Of a DNA stretch of 64,000 nucleotides, positions 51,187-59,291 are shown piece after piece. The DNA is from Sporomusa malonica (GTDB lineage Bacteria; Bacillota; Negativicutes; Sporomusales; Sporomusaceae): contig NZ_FWXI01000023.1 of assembly GCF_900176355.1 (NCBI RefSeq), forward strand, positions 1 to 64,000. The letters run 5' to 3'. A program made the position numbers and the translations under genes. How positions within the stretch are numbered: position 1 is the first letter of the stretch; every line of letters begins with the position of its first letter. The notes below the pieces were generated by a model. It was not told the DNA's origin, did no database searches, and was given only the letters and a program-made list of their open reading frames with translations.

Positions 51187-51287
51187 ATGAAGAAGTTATA
51201 GACTCGCTAGCGGAATCGTTTATAATAAAGAAAGGTGCTTTCGCGTTGAGATTTAACAAAAACATTTGAAAGTCGGAGAAATTATCA

Positions 51288-51860
51288 ATGAGCCATTTAG
51301 CAAAACGGAGAAAACTAAATTATATAAGGATACTTGGTTCATCAATAGGTGGATTTCTTGGTATTGCTGCTATAGCGTTTCTTTCCGAATTTAGCGGTGC
51401 AAGTTTTCTAATGCCCCCCTTTGGCGCTACTTGTGTAATTGCCTTTGTTATTCCCGAGAGTGCTTTTGCTCAGCCACAAAACATAGTTGGTGGGCATTTG
51501 CTATCCAGCACAATTGGCATACTATGCTATAACATCTTTCAGACTCATTGGTGGTCTTTGGCAATTGCAGTGGGGCTATGTATTGCTAGCATGCAGTTAA
51601 CAAAAACGCTTCATCCACCTGCTGCAGCCGACCCTGTTCTTATTCTTATGCAGGGTGGAGTTCCATGGAGTTTCTTGGTTACACCAGTATTATTAGGTAG
51701 TTTAGTGCTGGTATTACTGGCATTAATTTATAATAATTTGATTGTCAACAGACCATATCCAAAAAAGAAATTCATTGGTACTCAGGTATTGGAAGAACGG
51801 ATAAAACGAAGAGAAGATATAAAGATCGAAACCCGCGAAGTTCCTTCCGAAGGAAAATAA
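51288..51860 (+). CDS. HPP-family membrane protein
   Basis: The 190-residue protein has four or so helices and the family motif TLHPPAAADPVL (about 107-118), with FLMPPFGATCVIAF earlier. HPP proteins are small membrane proteins, some implicated in nitrite or other anion transport. No soluble CBS domain follows; a basic tail does. CGGAGAAA precedes the ATG. Confidence 0.85.
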   Translation: MSHLAKRRKLNYIRILGSSIGGFLGIAAIAFLSEFSGASFLMPPFGATCVIAFVIPESAFAQPQNIVGGHLLSSTIGILCYNIFQTHWWSLAIAVGLCIASMQLTKTLHPPAAADPVLILMQGGVPWSFLVTPVLLGSLVLVLLALIYNNLIVNRPYPKKKFIGTQVLEERIKRREDIKIETREVPSEGK

Positions 51861-51908
51861 TTAACGAATGCTATGCTGTGCGAGGGGAAGTCATAAGTAT
51901 TGAATCTC

Positions 51909-51937
51909 TTGACTCATTGTCTGAATCAGTATATAAT
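51909..51937 (+). promoter_or_regulatory. Promoter of the second mscS operon
   Basis: TTGACT (51909-51914) and TATAAT (51932-51937) are 17 bp apart. Confidence 0.75.
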
Positions 51938-51963
51938 TATAAAAAAATAAATGTAAACTTTTG

Positions 51964-52040
51964 GGAGGAGTCTGTCAACAAGGCTCCTCTTTGTTTAATT
52001 TTGGGGGAGTCTGTAATTAAAGACTCCTATTTTGTTTACT
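51964..52040 (+). terminator. Tandem leader hairpins C1 and C2
   Basis: C1: GAGGAGTC/GGCTCCTC followed by TTTGTTTAATTTT. C2: GGAGTCT/AGACTCC followed by TATTTTGTTT. Both begin GGAGTCTGT and both stand between the promoter and mscS, so two serial attenuators are likely. An open frame across them (51878-52084) is not a gene. Confidence 0.65.
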
Positions 52041-52076
52041 ATAGAATAAAGGGTCATTTGGGACAAGGAGGTAATC

Positions 52077-53114
52077 ATGATTGAGCAACTGCCGGAGCTT
52101 CAGTCGATGATAGTTGCCTCGGCTACATATTTGTTATGTATTGCCGTGGGAGTAATTTTAAGCAAAGTTATCTTTCATAGATTCGACCGGATTGCTGCAT
52201 TGTTTCTTGGATCTTACTACGAAGTATCTGGCAAAGCTATAAGAGGCATGCCAATGGTATGGGGAATCATCATTGGTAGTTATGGAGCCAGCCGCATTAT
52301 AAATATAGATACCCATTGGCTGCACGTATTAGAGACGGTTACCGCTGTAGTAGGAGCCTTGTCAGCTACGATCATAGTTGCCCGAATCTTATCAGGTATC
52401 GTTCGGGTTTATGACGAAAAGGCGCAGGGTATTTTTCCGTCGGCATCTATTTTCGCAAGCCTTGTGGAGATCTCAGTCTATGTTATTGGCGTTCTTATCT
52501 TATTGCAGAATCTAGGATTTTCGATAGCACCACTATTGACAGCTCTTGGGGTCGGCGGCCTAGCCGTGGCGTTGGCACTACAAGAAACCTTGTCAAATCT
52601 ATTTTCAGGGTTGCACATTCTTTTGGCCCGTCACATCAAAGTCGGTGATTATATCAAGCTAAGTACCGGTGAAGAGGGCAATGTTGTGGATATTTCTTGG
52701 CGGAATACTATTATTAAATCCTTACCAGATACAATGATCATCGTGCCTAACCAAAAAATCGCCTCCGCGATAATCACCAATTATTATATGCCTGATAAAG
52801 AATTATCTATTGTTGTTCCGGTAGGTGTAAGTTATGACAGCAACTTAGAGTATGTGGAACAAATTACCATCGAAGTAGCCAGGGAGGTTATGTTGAGTGT
52901 AGATGGTGGTGTTACAGAATTTGAACCTGTTGTACGGTTTCACTCTTTTGGGGCTTCAAGCATTGATGTTAATGTTATCCTTCGGATTAAAGAGTATGTT
53001 AACCAGTATAAGGTTAAGCATGAATTTATAAAACGTCTACATATGCGGTATCGTCAAGAAGGGATAGAAATCCCGTTCCCTATTCGTACTGTTCATATGA
53101 AACAAGTAGAGTGA
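52077..53114 (+). CDS. Mechanosensitive channel, MscS family (copy 2)
   Basis: The 345-residue MscS protein is of the same length and layout as the one at 44103, with SIAPLLTALGVGGLAVALALQETLSNLFSGLHIL and VGDYIKLSTGEEGNVVDISWRNT. AAGGAGG precedes the ATG. It is followed within 30 bp by a racemase and an acetyltransferase, so a membrane safety valve is co-expressed with metabolic enzymes. Confidence 0.92.
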   Translation: MIEQLPELQSMIVASATYLLCIAVGVILSKVIFHRFDRIAALFLGSYYEVSGKAIRGMPMVWGIIIGSYGASRIINIDTHWLHVLETVTAVVGALSATIIVARILSGIVRVYDEKAQGIFPSASIFASLVEISVYVIGVLILLQNLGFSIAPLLTALGVGGLAVALALQETLSNLFSGLHILLARHIKVGDYIKLSTGEEGNVVDISWRNTIIKSLPDTMIIVPNQKIASAIITNYYMPDKELSIVVPVGVSYDSNLEYVEQITIEVAREVMLSVDGGVTEFEPVVRFHSFGASSIDVNVILRIKEYVNQYKVKHEFIKRLHMRYRQEGIEIPFPIRTVHMKQVE

Positions 53115-53142
53115 TCGTGTATTTATGAGGAGGTCGGAGGAA

Positions 53143-54216
53143 ATGGTCAGTTCATCACTTGATATTGATTTGGATAAAATCAGGTATAACGCTGCGCAGG
53201 TAAAGCAAATGTGTCAGCAGCAAGGAATAGCTGTACTCGGAGTAACAAAGGGATTTAGCGCCATCCCTGAAATAGTGTCTGCTATGTTAGCAGGGGGCGT
53301 TGATGGTCTTGCTGATGCTAGGATGGAGAATATTGTTGAACTTAGAAACGTAGGTTTTGACCAACCGATTACCTTGCTTAGGATTCCCCGTCTGAGTAAT
53401 GTTAAAAATGTAGTGCGTTATGCCACTATCAGTGTCAACTCGGAAATTACTGTAATCAAAGCATTAGCTGAGGAGGCTAAAAAATTACATACCCAGCACC
53501 AAGTAGTTTTAATGATTGATGTCGGTGACCTTCGGGAAGGCGTTATGGAAGAGCATGTGCTTGAGACTGTGAACCAGATTTCGCATCTGCAGGGCGTCAA
53601 ACTACTGGGGCTAGGCACAAACATGGGATGTTTTGGGGGCGTTTTACCTAGTATTGATAATTTAGGACGGTTGGTTGAACTGGGAAATTCTATTCAAAAC
53701 CAATTAGGAATACAACTTGAAATTATTTCGGGTGGTGGAACCTCTACCTTATCATTGGTAGAAGATCAGAAAGTACCTGCTGGCGTAAATCAACTGAGGA
53801 TTGGTGAAGGAATACTATTAGGAACCGATAGTACCAATCAGAGGAGAATCCCGTGGCTTTGCGATGATGCTTTTCTTTTGAGAGCCGAGGTTATTGAGCT
53901 TAAGGATAAGCCTTCTGTGCCCATAGGCGATATCGGCAGAGATGCTTTTGGGAAGGTGCCGCAATTCACTGATGTGGGTGTCAGAAAGAGAGCCATTTTA
54001 GCGCTAGGAAAACAAGATGTGATTATTGAAGGAATTATACCTGTTGACGAAAATTTAAAAATTTTGGGAGCAAGCAGTGATCATCTTATTATTGATGTAA
54101 CCGATTCGTCAACTAACATACAGGTGGGAGACAGTGTTTCTTTTCGCCTAACATATTCCGGAATATTATCAGCCAGCCAATCAAGATACATTAGCAAAAA
54201 ATTCAGGGGAGGTTAA
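53143..54216 (+). CDS. PLP-dependent alanine/ornithine racemase-like protein
   Basis: The 357-residue enzyme of the alanine-racemase fold has the PLP lysine in VLGVTKGFSA (about 37), VLMIDVGDLREGV, GLGTNMGCFGG and the phosphate-binding SGGGTSTLSLV. This layout matches ornithine racemase-type enzymes rather than canonical alanine racemase. It could make a D-amino acid for the wall or an amino-acid pathway. ATG 53143 fits the AGGAGG site; an ATG 18 bases earlier contains that site. Confidence 0.8.
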   Translation: MVSSSLDIDLDKIRYNAAQVKQMCQQQGIAVLGVTKGFSAIPEIVSAMLAGGVDGLADARMENIVELRNVGFDQPITLLRIPRLSNVKNVVRYATISVNSEITVIKALAEEAKKLHTQHQVVLMIDVGDLREGVMEEHVLETVNQISHLQGVKLLGLGTNMGCFGGVLPSIDNLGRLVELGNSIQNQLGIQLEIISGGGTSTLSLVEDQKVPAGVNQLRIGEGILLGTDSTNQRRIPWLCDDAFLLRAEVIELKDKPSVPIGDIGRDAFGKVPQFTDVGVRKRAILALGKQDVIIEGIIPVDENLKILGASSDHLIIDVTDSSTNIQVGDSVSFRLTYSGILSASQSRYISKKFRGG

Positions 54217-54218
54217 TT

Positions 54219-54683
54219 ATGGTCGAATTAGTTACCACCTTTAACAAGGAGCTAGTTCAGCGTTTAGTGGCACTTGAAGCAGATGCATTTGGTATTGGGG
54301 GAATGAATGAGTGGCACTTGGTACCGCTCATAAGACATGGGCATGTTTATATTATCCGAAAGAATGAGGACATAGTGGGAGCAGTCCAGTATTTTTTGGA
54401 TTGGGACAGGCCGAAAAAGGCTTACATGATGGGGGTTTCAATCGCAAAAGAACATCGTGGCATGGGGATAGGAACCAAGTTTATACAGGATACATTTGAA
54501 GCCTTAGCCCAAGAAGGAATTGAAGAGGTCGAACTAACTGTGGATCCTGAAAATTTAACAGCCATTAAGATATATGAGAATAAATTAGGTTTTGTCGTTA
54601 CAGACTTTAGGAAAAACGAGTATGGTGAAGGTGAAGACCGACTGGTAATGAAGACAGCGTTAGCCAAAAAAGGAGTATGCTGA
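54219..54683 (+). CDS. GNAT-family N-acetyltransferase
   Basis: The 154-residue protein has the acetyl-CoA motif VSIAKEHRGMGIGTKFI (about 74-90) and a YENKLGF motif near 127. GGGAGG precedes the ATG, two bases after the racemase stop, so it may act on the racemase product or a related amine. Its last eight codons are part of a perfect palindrome. Confidence 0.82.
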   Translation: MVELVTTFNKELVQRLVALEADAFGIGGMNEWHLVPLIRHGHVYIIRKNEDIVGAVQYFLDWDRPKKAYMMGVSIAKEHRGMGIGTKFIQDTFEALAQEGIEEVELTVDPENLTAIKIYENKLGFVVTDFRKNEYGEGEDRLVMKTALAKKGVC

Positions 54684-54720
54684 AACTGGATTTCAGCATA
54701 CTCCTTTTTTGGCTAACGCT
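54656..54720. terminator. 30-bp perfect inverted repeat, bidirectional terminator
   Basis: Arms 54656-54685 and 54691-54720 are exact complements with a 5-nt loop. The stem contains A6/T6 tracts, so it works as a terminator both ways. It includes the end of the acetyltransferase gene and the last codons and stop of the convergent gene. Confidence 0.9.
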
Positions 54721-55684
54721 CAATTTCCTGCAAAATATCAAAATACTTATTCCGCGCTCGCATCAAGTCCTCACTGGAGAGTTGTTTATCCACTGTCCGG
54801 CAGACAAATTTACCGATAACGGTGTTGCTGGCAGCCAGCAAAGCGCTAATGTTTTTCATACAATCCCCGGCATAACCGGAGTAAGGATAGTTGTCCGCAA
54901 TAGCGAATAAAGCTACTTTTTGATTACGCAGTTCTTTTAGAAAAGAGGCCGCTTCAGCATCCGCTGTAGCCTGATCAACCAGACAAATCACTGAAACCAA
55001 ATCGAAGTCATCTGCCGGAGAAGCAGCCTGCACGGTAATGCAAGGGGTGTCGCCAGGGAGTGTATCACGGATAGCCTGGGCGAGTTGTTGAGGTACGTTA
55101 TCCTGACTGGAGAAAACAATTTGTGTTGCTAGTGTTTCTGGCCGGGATACAGTTTTTTTGGCAATTTGGGCGCTTGGCACGATGAGTACCCGGGCATTTT
55201 TGATTTCTTGTTCCAGGTTATGGCAAATGAAATCAATAGTTTGTTGTACCTGACGCATGGTCTGGTCACAGTCAAACACCAGATAAATTTCGATATGAGC
55301 TACCGCGTTTTCCATACGAACTTTTAGATCTAATATATCTTCGTATTGGTCAAAAAAACTAACAAGGCTTTTGAGTGCAACCAAGGCAACGGATTCTTCT
55401 ATACTGTAAAATTTAAATAAATAAGACTGTTGTAGGGCTGCTTTGACATTGGGTTTTATTTGGCAAATACCAAGCTCGCCCCCAATCTTGGCAAGAAAGC
55501 GGGCCACCTGGACTAGTTCTTCTGCGCCAGCCTCTGAGATAAATTCGGTAGCAGAAAAATCGCAAAGAATTTTCCGGGCACCATCGTTAATGAGTTTGAT
55601 CAAAGCTGATTTTAGGATAATTGCCGACTGATCATCAATACGGGTAGGGAGAGGGAGGCTTCTTACTGTCTCGCTGACTGCCAT
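54713..55684 (-). CDS. STAS-domain protein fused to CDF-tail-like and flavodoxin-like domains
   Basis: The 323-residue protein has three parts. Residues about 15-105 form a STAS domain (ILCDFSATEFISEAGAEELV). Residues about 120-175 resemble the cytoplasmic tail of cation-diffusion facilitators (VAHIEIYLVFDCDQTMRQVQ). Residues about 225-310 resemble the end of flavodoxin-like domains (KVALFAIADNYPYSGYAGD, NTVIGKFVCRTVDK). The combination is unusual; the last two assignments are from pattern resemblance. It may sense redox or metal and act on an anti-sigma-type partner. ATG 55684 follows GAGGAG. Confidence 0.65.
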   Translation of the reverse strand: MAVSETVRSLPLPTRIDDQSAIILKSALIKLINDGARKILCDFSATEFISEAGAEELVQVARFLAKIGGELGICQIKPNVKAALQQSYLFKFYSIEESVALVALKSLVSFFDQYEDILDLKVRMENAVAHIEIYLVFDCDQTMRQVQQTIDFICHNLEQEIKNARVLIVPSAQIAKKTVSRPETLATQIVFSSQDNVPQQLAQAIRDTLPGDTPCITVQAASPADDFDLVSVICLVDQATADAEAASFLKELRNQKVALFAIADNYPYSGYAGDCMKNISALLAASNTVIGKFVCRTVDKQLSSEDLMRARNKYFDILQEIER

Positions 55685-55853
55685 ATAATTGCTCCTCAAT
55701 CATTAATTTTGCATTTACTATACTACTTAGTGAAATTTTACCATAATTATTCACTGTAATATATACACCCTCGATAATTAGTTTTACGACAAAAAAGGAA
55801 CTATATACCTTTTATGGAATAATATAAAAAATGATTTTTGGAGGAATTGAATA

Positions 55854-56708
55854 ATGCTGATCAATAAACTAGGAAAGTCGTTTGTCTATACTACTGAACT
55901 GGGAGGTATCAATGGTATAGATATTGATGAAAGTATTGCTAAAGTCAGGGATTATGACGGTTTGGATGCAATTAATATACATGATTGCCCAAATGCGAGG
56001 CTGCGAATGAACTCAGTGATGGCGGCAGCTGTAATTAATCGGGCTACCGGCATTGAAACCATCCCCCATTATACCTGTCGAGATCGTAGTTTGTTAGGGA
56101 CTCAAGCCGATTTGCTAGGAGCTCATGCCTTAGGGATTCGCTATTTGTTGCCGACAACTGGCGACGGTCCGCAGCATGGTCCTTATCAATCTGCGGCAGT
56201 ATATGATTATAATACAGCTAAGTTGCTTGAGCTTATTAAAAACTTTAACCAGGGGAAAGATGCTAACGGCGAAGGGTTTAAGGGGCAGACTCAGTTTACC
56301 GCTGCGGCTACTGCTACTCCGGGCGCAGTCAACTTAGACGCCGAGATCGCTAAGATGCTGAGAAAAATTAACGCAGGCGCTGATTTCTTCCAGACTCAGC
56401 CAGTGTATGATGCAGGACAGGCCCTTGAATTTTTAGAAAAAGCCAGAGCTTTAGGTAAACCGGTGTTGTTAGGATTAATGCCATTAAAAAGCCTGAAGAT
56501 GGCCGAGTTTGTCAATAAGAATGTCGCTGGTGTGACGGTTCCTCCAAATATTTTAGCCGAAATGGAGCAGGGTAAAACCGGTTTTGAGGTGGCGTGCGAG
56601 TTCATCAGGCACGTTTACCGACAGGTGGATGGATTGCATATATTCGGCATGGGTGATGTAGCGGTAACTAATAAACTGATCGCTTTTACAAGAAACCTGC
56701 TAAAGTAA
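55854..56708 (+). CDS. Methylenetetrahydrofolate reductase family protein
   Basis: The 284-residue barrel has MetF landmarks: TTELGGINGIDI at the start, IETIPHYTCRDRSLLGTQAD (substrate and flavin loop, about 74-93) and GADFFQTQPVYD (about 177). MetF-like enzymes reduce methylene-THF to methyl-THF for methionine synthesis or acetogenesis. The N-terminal half diverges from E. coli MetF. No metV is beside it. GGAGG precedes the ATG. Confidence 0.85.
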   Translation: MLINKLGKSFVYTTELGGINGIDIDESIAKVRDYDGLDAINIHDCPNARLRMNSVMAAAVINRATGIETIPHYTCRDRSLLGTQADLLGAHALGIRYLLPTTGDGPQHGPYQSAAVYDYNTAKLLELIKNFNQGKDANGEGFKGQTQFTAAATATPGAVNLDAEIAKMLRKINAGADFFQTQPVYDAGQALEFLEKARALGKPVLLGLMPLKSLKMAEFVNKNVAGVTVPPNILAEMEQGKTGFEVACEFIRHVYRQVDGLHIFGMGDVAVTNKLIAFTRNLLK

Positions 56709-56721
56709 TATGGAGAGACTT

Positions 56722-56752
56722 ATAGCACTGAGGCATCATGCTTCAGTGCTAT
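56722..56752. terminator. Stem-loop between convergent genes
   Basis: ATAGCACTGAGG and CTTCAGTGCTAT pair (12 bp). It overlaps the 3' end of the SH3 gene and has no strong T-run on either strand. Confidence 0.6.
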
Positions 56753-57032
56753 ATCTATGGTCCTTCGGACTTAAAAATTTTAAGATGATCCACCCATGGT
56801 TCCCTTTATGCTCGACCTCCCAGAACTCTCCGTCTGGTGATTTTTTATAGATTTTAACCACATCTCCTAGTTTTAATACCTCGACAATGGGGCTGGTAGG
56901 TGTTGGTTCGGCAAATAGTTTTACCTTATCAGTGTTAGTTACTGCTGTAAAAACAGCATGGGCTGGCAGGGAAAGGCAGATTGCAAGAGCCGCCAAGATA
57001 GCAATCACGAACGTAAATTTCCGTTTTTTCAT
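56736..57032 (-). CDS. Secreted bacterial SH3-domain protein
   Basis: The 98-residue protein has a signal peptide (FVIAILAALAICLSLPAHA) and one SH3b domain (TDKVKLFAEPTPTSPIVEVL, then EFWEVEHKGNHGWIIL). SH3b domains usually bind cell-wall peptides. AGGAGG precedes ATG 57032. Confidence 0.8.
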   Translation of the reverse strand: MKKRKFTFVIAILAALAICLSLPAHAVFTAVTNTDKVKLFAEPTPTSPIVEVLKLGDVVKIYKKSPDGEFWEVEHKGNHGWIILKFLSPKDHRYSTEA

Positions 57033-57160
57033 AGAGAGCCTCCTGTCTAATGAATGCTGATGACCATAGATTTCAACAAGTTGAGCCTTAAGTCCTACGC
57101 CGGCTGTCACATTTCTGTCACACTTAGTGGATAAAATTAGAAAAAAGGGGGGCGGTAAGA

Positions 57161-57640
57161 ATGAAAAAATTAGTGCTTTTAGTTTTGGCAATATTTGTAA
57201 TGGCGATGTCTTCAACCGCGAGTGCTAAGGAGCGTCATCACGACTGGTCTGGATCGAAATTTAACAATGGGAGATGGCAACAATCCCACGCCGTATCAGA
57301 GAGGCATATGCCATTTAAATGGCATGAACGCCGTGACAGGGATACTGTTTCAAGGTATAGGCTTGAGCGTATCCATGACTATCGAATGAGTGAAAGGTTT
57401 CCAGGGTTGCATGCTTATAAATGGCGGGATCATAACGGCAGAAACTTCTACTACAATGGAAAACGCGTAAAAGATGCAGTATTATTTTACGATGATTCGG
57501 ATGAGTTGGTTAGCGTTGGCTTTATGCGCGCTGGGAAATTTATCGTTATTCGGGATGATGACAGAAGCTATGAAACTCACGACGATTTTCTTACTTCATG
57601 GTTAAAAGTATTGATAGTAAATGAGATAATGAGAAGTTAG
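57161..57640 (+). CDS. Secreted basic protein of unknown function
   Basis: The 159 residues have a clear signal peptide (LVLLVLAIFVMAMSSTASA) and a mature chain rich in His, Arg, Asp, Tyr and Trp (KERHHDWSGSKF, HEYRM-like HDYRMSERFPGLHAYKWRD). Late segments (DAVLFYDDSDELVSVGF) look like a beta sheet. Not recognised. GGGGGGCGG precedes the ATG. Confidence 0.7.
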   Translation: MKKLVLLVLAIFVMAMSSTASAKERHHDWSGSKFNNGRWQQSHAVSERHMPFKWHERRDRDTVSRYRLERIHDYRMSERFPGLHAYKWRDHNGRNFYYNGKRVKDAVLFYDDSDELVSVGFMRAGKFIVIRDDDRSYETHDDFLTSWLKVLIVNEIMRS

Positions 57641-57649
57641 AAAAGAAGT

Positions 57650-57690
57650 GCTCTACAACCGATGATGACGGCTGTAGAGTTCTTTTTATT
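57650..57690 (+). terminator. Terminator of the secreted-protein gene
   Basis: GCTCTACAACCG pairs with CGGCTGTAGAGT, followed by TCTTTTTATT. Confidence 0.8.
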
Positions 57691-57772
57691 CTGTAAGAGA
57701 GCATAACTTTACCAATGATTTATTTATCAGGCAAGATGTAGGGATTTTGTAATTTGGTGCGAATAAATAAGT

Positions 57773-57967
57773 ATGAGCAAAGCATTAAATAATCTTATCA
57801 AAGCTTATCAAGAGTTTTGTGCCGAGCAGGCTGAGACGGGCGGGTGTGAAACTTGTCCGATGTGCCGGCCTGTAGAGAGTGATGTTTGCAATGAGTTCTA
57901 TATTCTGCAAAAACTGACTGAGCTAAGAAAGGGAGAAAGGCAGGGAGCTAATGACCGATCCGATTGA
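57773..57967 (+). CDS. Small Cys-rich protein
   Basis: The 64-residue protein has CETCPMC and nearby Cys residues (GGCETCPMCRPVESDVC), a possible metal site between two helices. The ribosome site is weak. It overlaps the next gene by 17 bases. Not recognised. Confidence 0.55.
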   Translation: MSKALNNLIKAYQEFCAEQAETGGCETCPMCRPVESDVCNEFYILQKLTELRKGERQGANDRSD

Positions 57968-58244
57968 AGATTATAGGTATTTGCTTGCCCTCCATTTGCG
58001 AGATATCAGCAAGCGGTATGGAGTACTCTATTATGATGTACTTAGAGGTAAAATATCAGATGAGGCTCAGGAGGTGTATGCTGAGGGCTTGGCCCGGGTA
58101 TTTGACTATATGAATATTCGGCACGGGTTGGAGTTGGCCGATGTTATGGTAGTTCATGAGACTGTTATGGAGATAGCCCTTGCAGAATTTATTGCTGTGG
58201 CATTAGTAGATTCTGTGGTGGATAATCCCAAGGCGTTACATTGA
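57951..58244 (+). CDS. Small helical protein, unknown
   Basis: The 97-residue acidic, all-helical protein (YRYLLALHLRDISKRYGVLY, EDTV-type middle) starts within the end of the previous frame after GGCAGGGAG. It has no cysteines or membrane helix. Translational coupling to the Cys-rich protein suggests they work together. Family not recognised. Confidence 0.6.
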   Translation: MTDPIEDYRYLLALHLRDISKRYGVLYYDVLRGKISDEAQEVYAEGLARVFDYMNIRHGLELADVMVVHETVMEIALAEFIAVALVDSVVDNPKALH

Positions 58245-58245
58245 T

Positions 58246-58330
58246 TACCTTGCCCTGTTAGAAAGTATAACTTTCCGTCTGGATAAGGGCAACATCGACT
58301 TCCACCGTCGCCAAAGGCTCGGCGCAAGCC
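58246..58330 (+). other. Structured leader or dispersed repeat before the ECF gene
   Basis: TTGCCCT and AGGGCAA enclose GAAAGT/ACTTTC, followed by cgac/gtcg and ggct/agcc mini-stems. It is GC-rich and unlike its surroundings. The FMN riboswitch core is absent. It could be a dispersed genomic repeat or an unclassified leader. Confidence 0.35.
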
Positions 58331-58403
58331 GTGTTTTCTTTACCGGGATGCTATTGCAAGACAACGGACCATGCTTTGGTGGATAGGATTAGGGGGCAGG
58401 GGT

Positions 58404-58982
58404 TTGCATACTAAATTAGCCTACACAATACGAATCGCGATTCTAGCTAGCGTTGCTGCGATTTTAATGGTGCTGGAATCGCCTGTACTCTTTATGCCAG
58501 GTTTTCTAAAACTTGATTTTAGTGAAATACCGGCCATTATTGGCGCTTTTGCGCTTGGGCCTCTTGCCGGTTGTCTGATTGTGCTGCTAAAGAATCTGAT
58601 TCATGTAAGCAGTACCCAGACGGCAGGTATCGGTGAGATGGCTAATTTTTTGGTAGGAACCTTCCTGGTTGTACCAGCCGCTTTCGTGTATAAATTGAGA
58701 AAGAATCGGACTGGAGCAATGGCTGCTCTTGTGACCGGAACACTGTCGATGACGCTGGCAGCCGCAGTTTTAAATTACTGGGTGTTAATCCCTTTATATC
58801 AAGTAGCGTTGAAATTTCCGCCGGAGGCCATAGTCAATATGGGAAGAGCGGCTAATCCGCTAATTGTTGATCTAAAGACGTTTATCGTTTTTGCTATAAT
58901 ACCGTTTAACCTGTTCAAGGGAATTATTGTATCGACAATTACGATGATGGTGTACAAAAAAGTGTCGTCAGTTTTGCATTAA
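58404..58982 (+). CDS. ECF transporter S component, RibU-like
   Basis: About 192 residues with six helices carry the RibU hallmark FLKLDFSEIPAIIGAFALGP (about 35-54) and LIVLLKNLIHVSSTQTAG. RibU captures riboflavin and hands it to the shared ECF ATPase module. TTG 58404 lies seven bases after AGGGGG and fits the expected N-terminus; an ATG at 58371 is possible. No FMN riboswitch is visible upstream. Confidence 0.82.
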   Translation: MHTKLAYTIRIAILASVAAILMVLESPVLFMPGFLKLDFSEIPAIIGAFALGPLAGCLIVLLKNLIHVSSTQTAGIGEMANFLVGTFLVVPAAFVYKLRKNRTGAMAALVTGTLSMTLAAAVLNYWVLIPLYQVALKFPPEAIVNMGRAANPLIVDLKTFIVFAIIPFNLFKGIIVSTITMMVYKKVSSVLH

Positions 58983-59003
58983 TGGGGTTGTGGAGGTTGA
59001 GTA

Positions 59004-59240
59004 ATGACTGCATCAAAGCCGGATAGAGTGAAAACGGGTATCTATCGCCACTACAAGGGGAAGCAGTATCAGGTGATTGGAGAGGCTACTCACAGCGAAA
59101 CTCTTGAACCTGTGGTAATTTATCGAGCGCTCTACGGGGAATTTGGTCTATGGGTGAGACCTAAGGCAATGTTTTGTGAAAACATTATAATTGAAGGCAG
59201 GGAAGTGCCTAGGTTTAATTTAGAGATAGAAGTATATTAA
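59004..59240 (+). CDS. DUF1653 family protein
   Basis: The 78 residues match the DUF1653 pattern GIYRHYKGKQYQVIGEATHS, then YRALYGEFGLWVRP and MFCENI. The family is small, soluble and functionally unknown. It follows the ECF gene by 21 bp and may be co-transcribed. Confidence 0.85.
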   Translation: MTASKPDRVKTGIYRHYKGKQYQVIGEATHSETLEPVVIYRALYGEFGLWVRPKAMFCENIIIEGREVPRFNLEIEVY

Positions 59241-59284
59241 AAAAGCGAAAAGCTACCAAATTTGGCGGCTTTTCGCTTTTTTCT
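59239..59284. terminator. Bidirectional terminator
   Basis: AAAAAAGCGAAAAGC and GCTTTTCGCTTTTTT form a 15-bp stem between convergent genes. Confidence 0.9.
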
Positions 59285-59291
59285 TATATGT

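Noticed and set aside
51878..52084. Open frame of 68 codons before the second mscS
   Set aside because: It runs through the promoter and two leader hairpins, has no ribosome site and no family resemblance.
58246..58403. FMN riboswitch before the RibU-like gene
   Set aside because: The conserved FMN aptamer blocks (such as AGGATAT and GGGCAGGG...GAAATTCCC) are absent.
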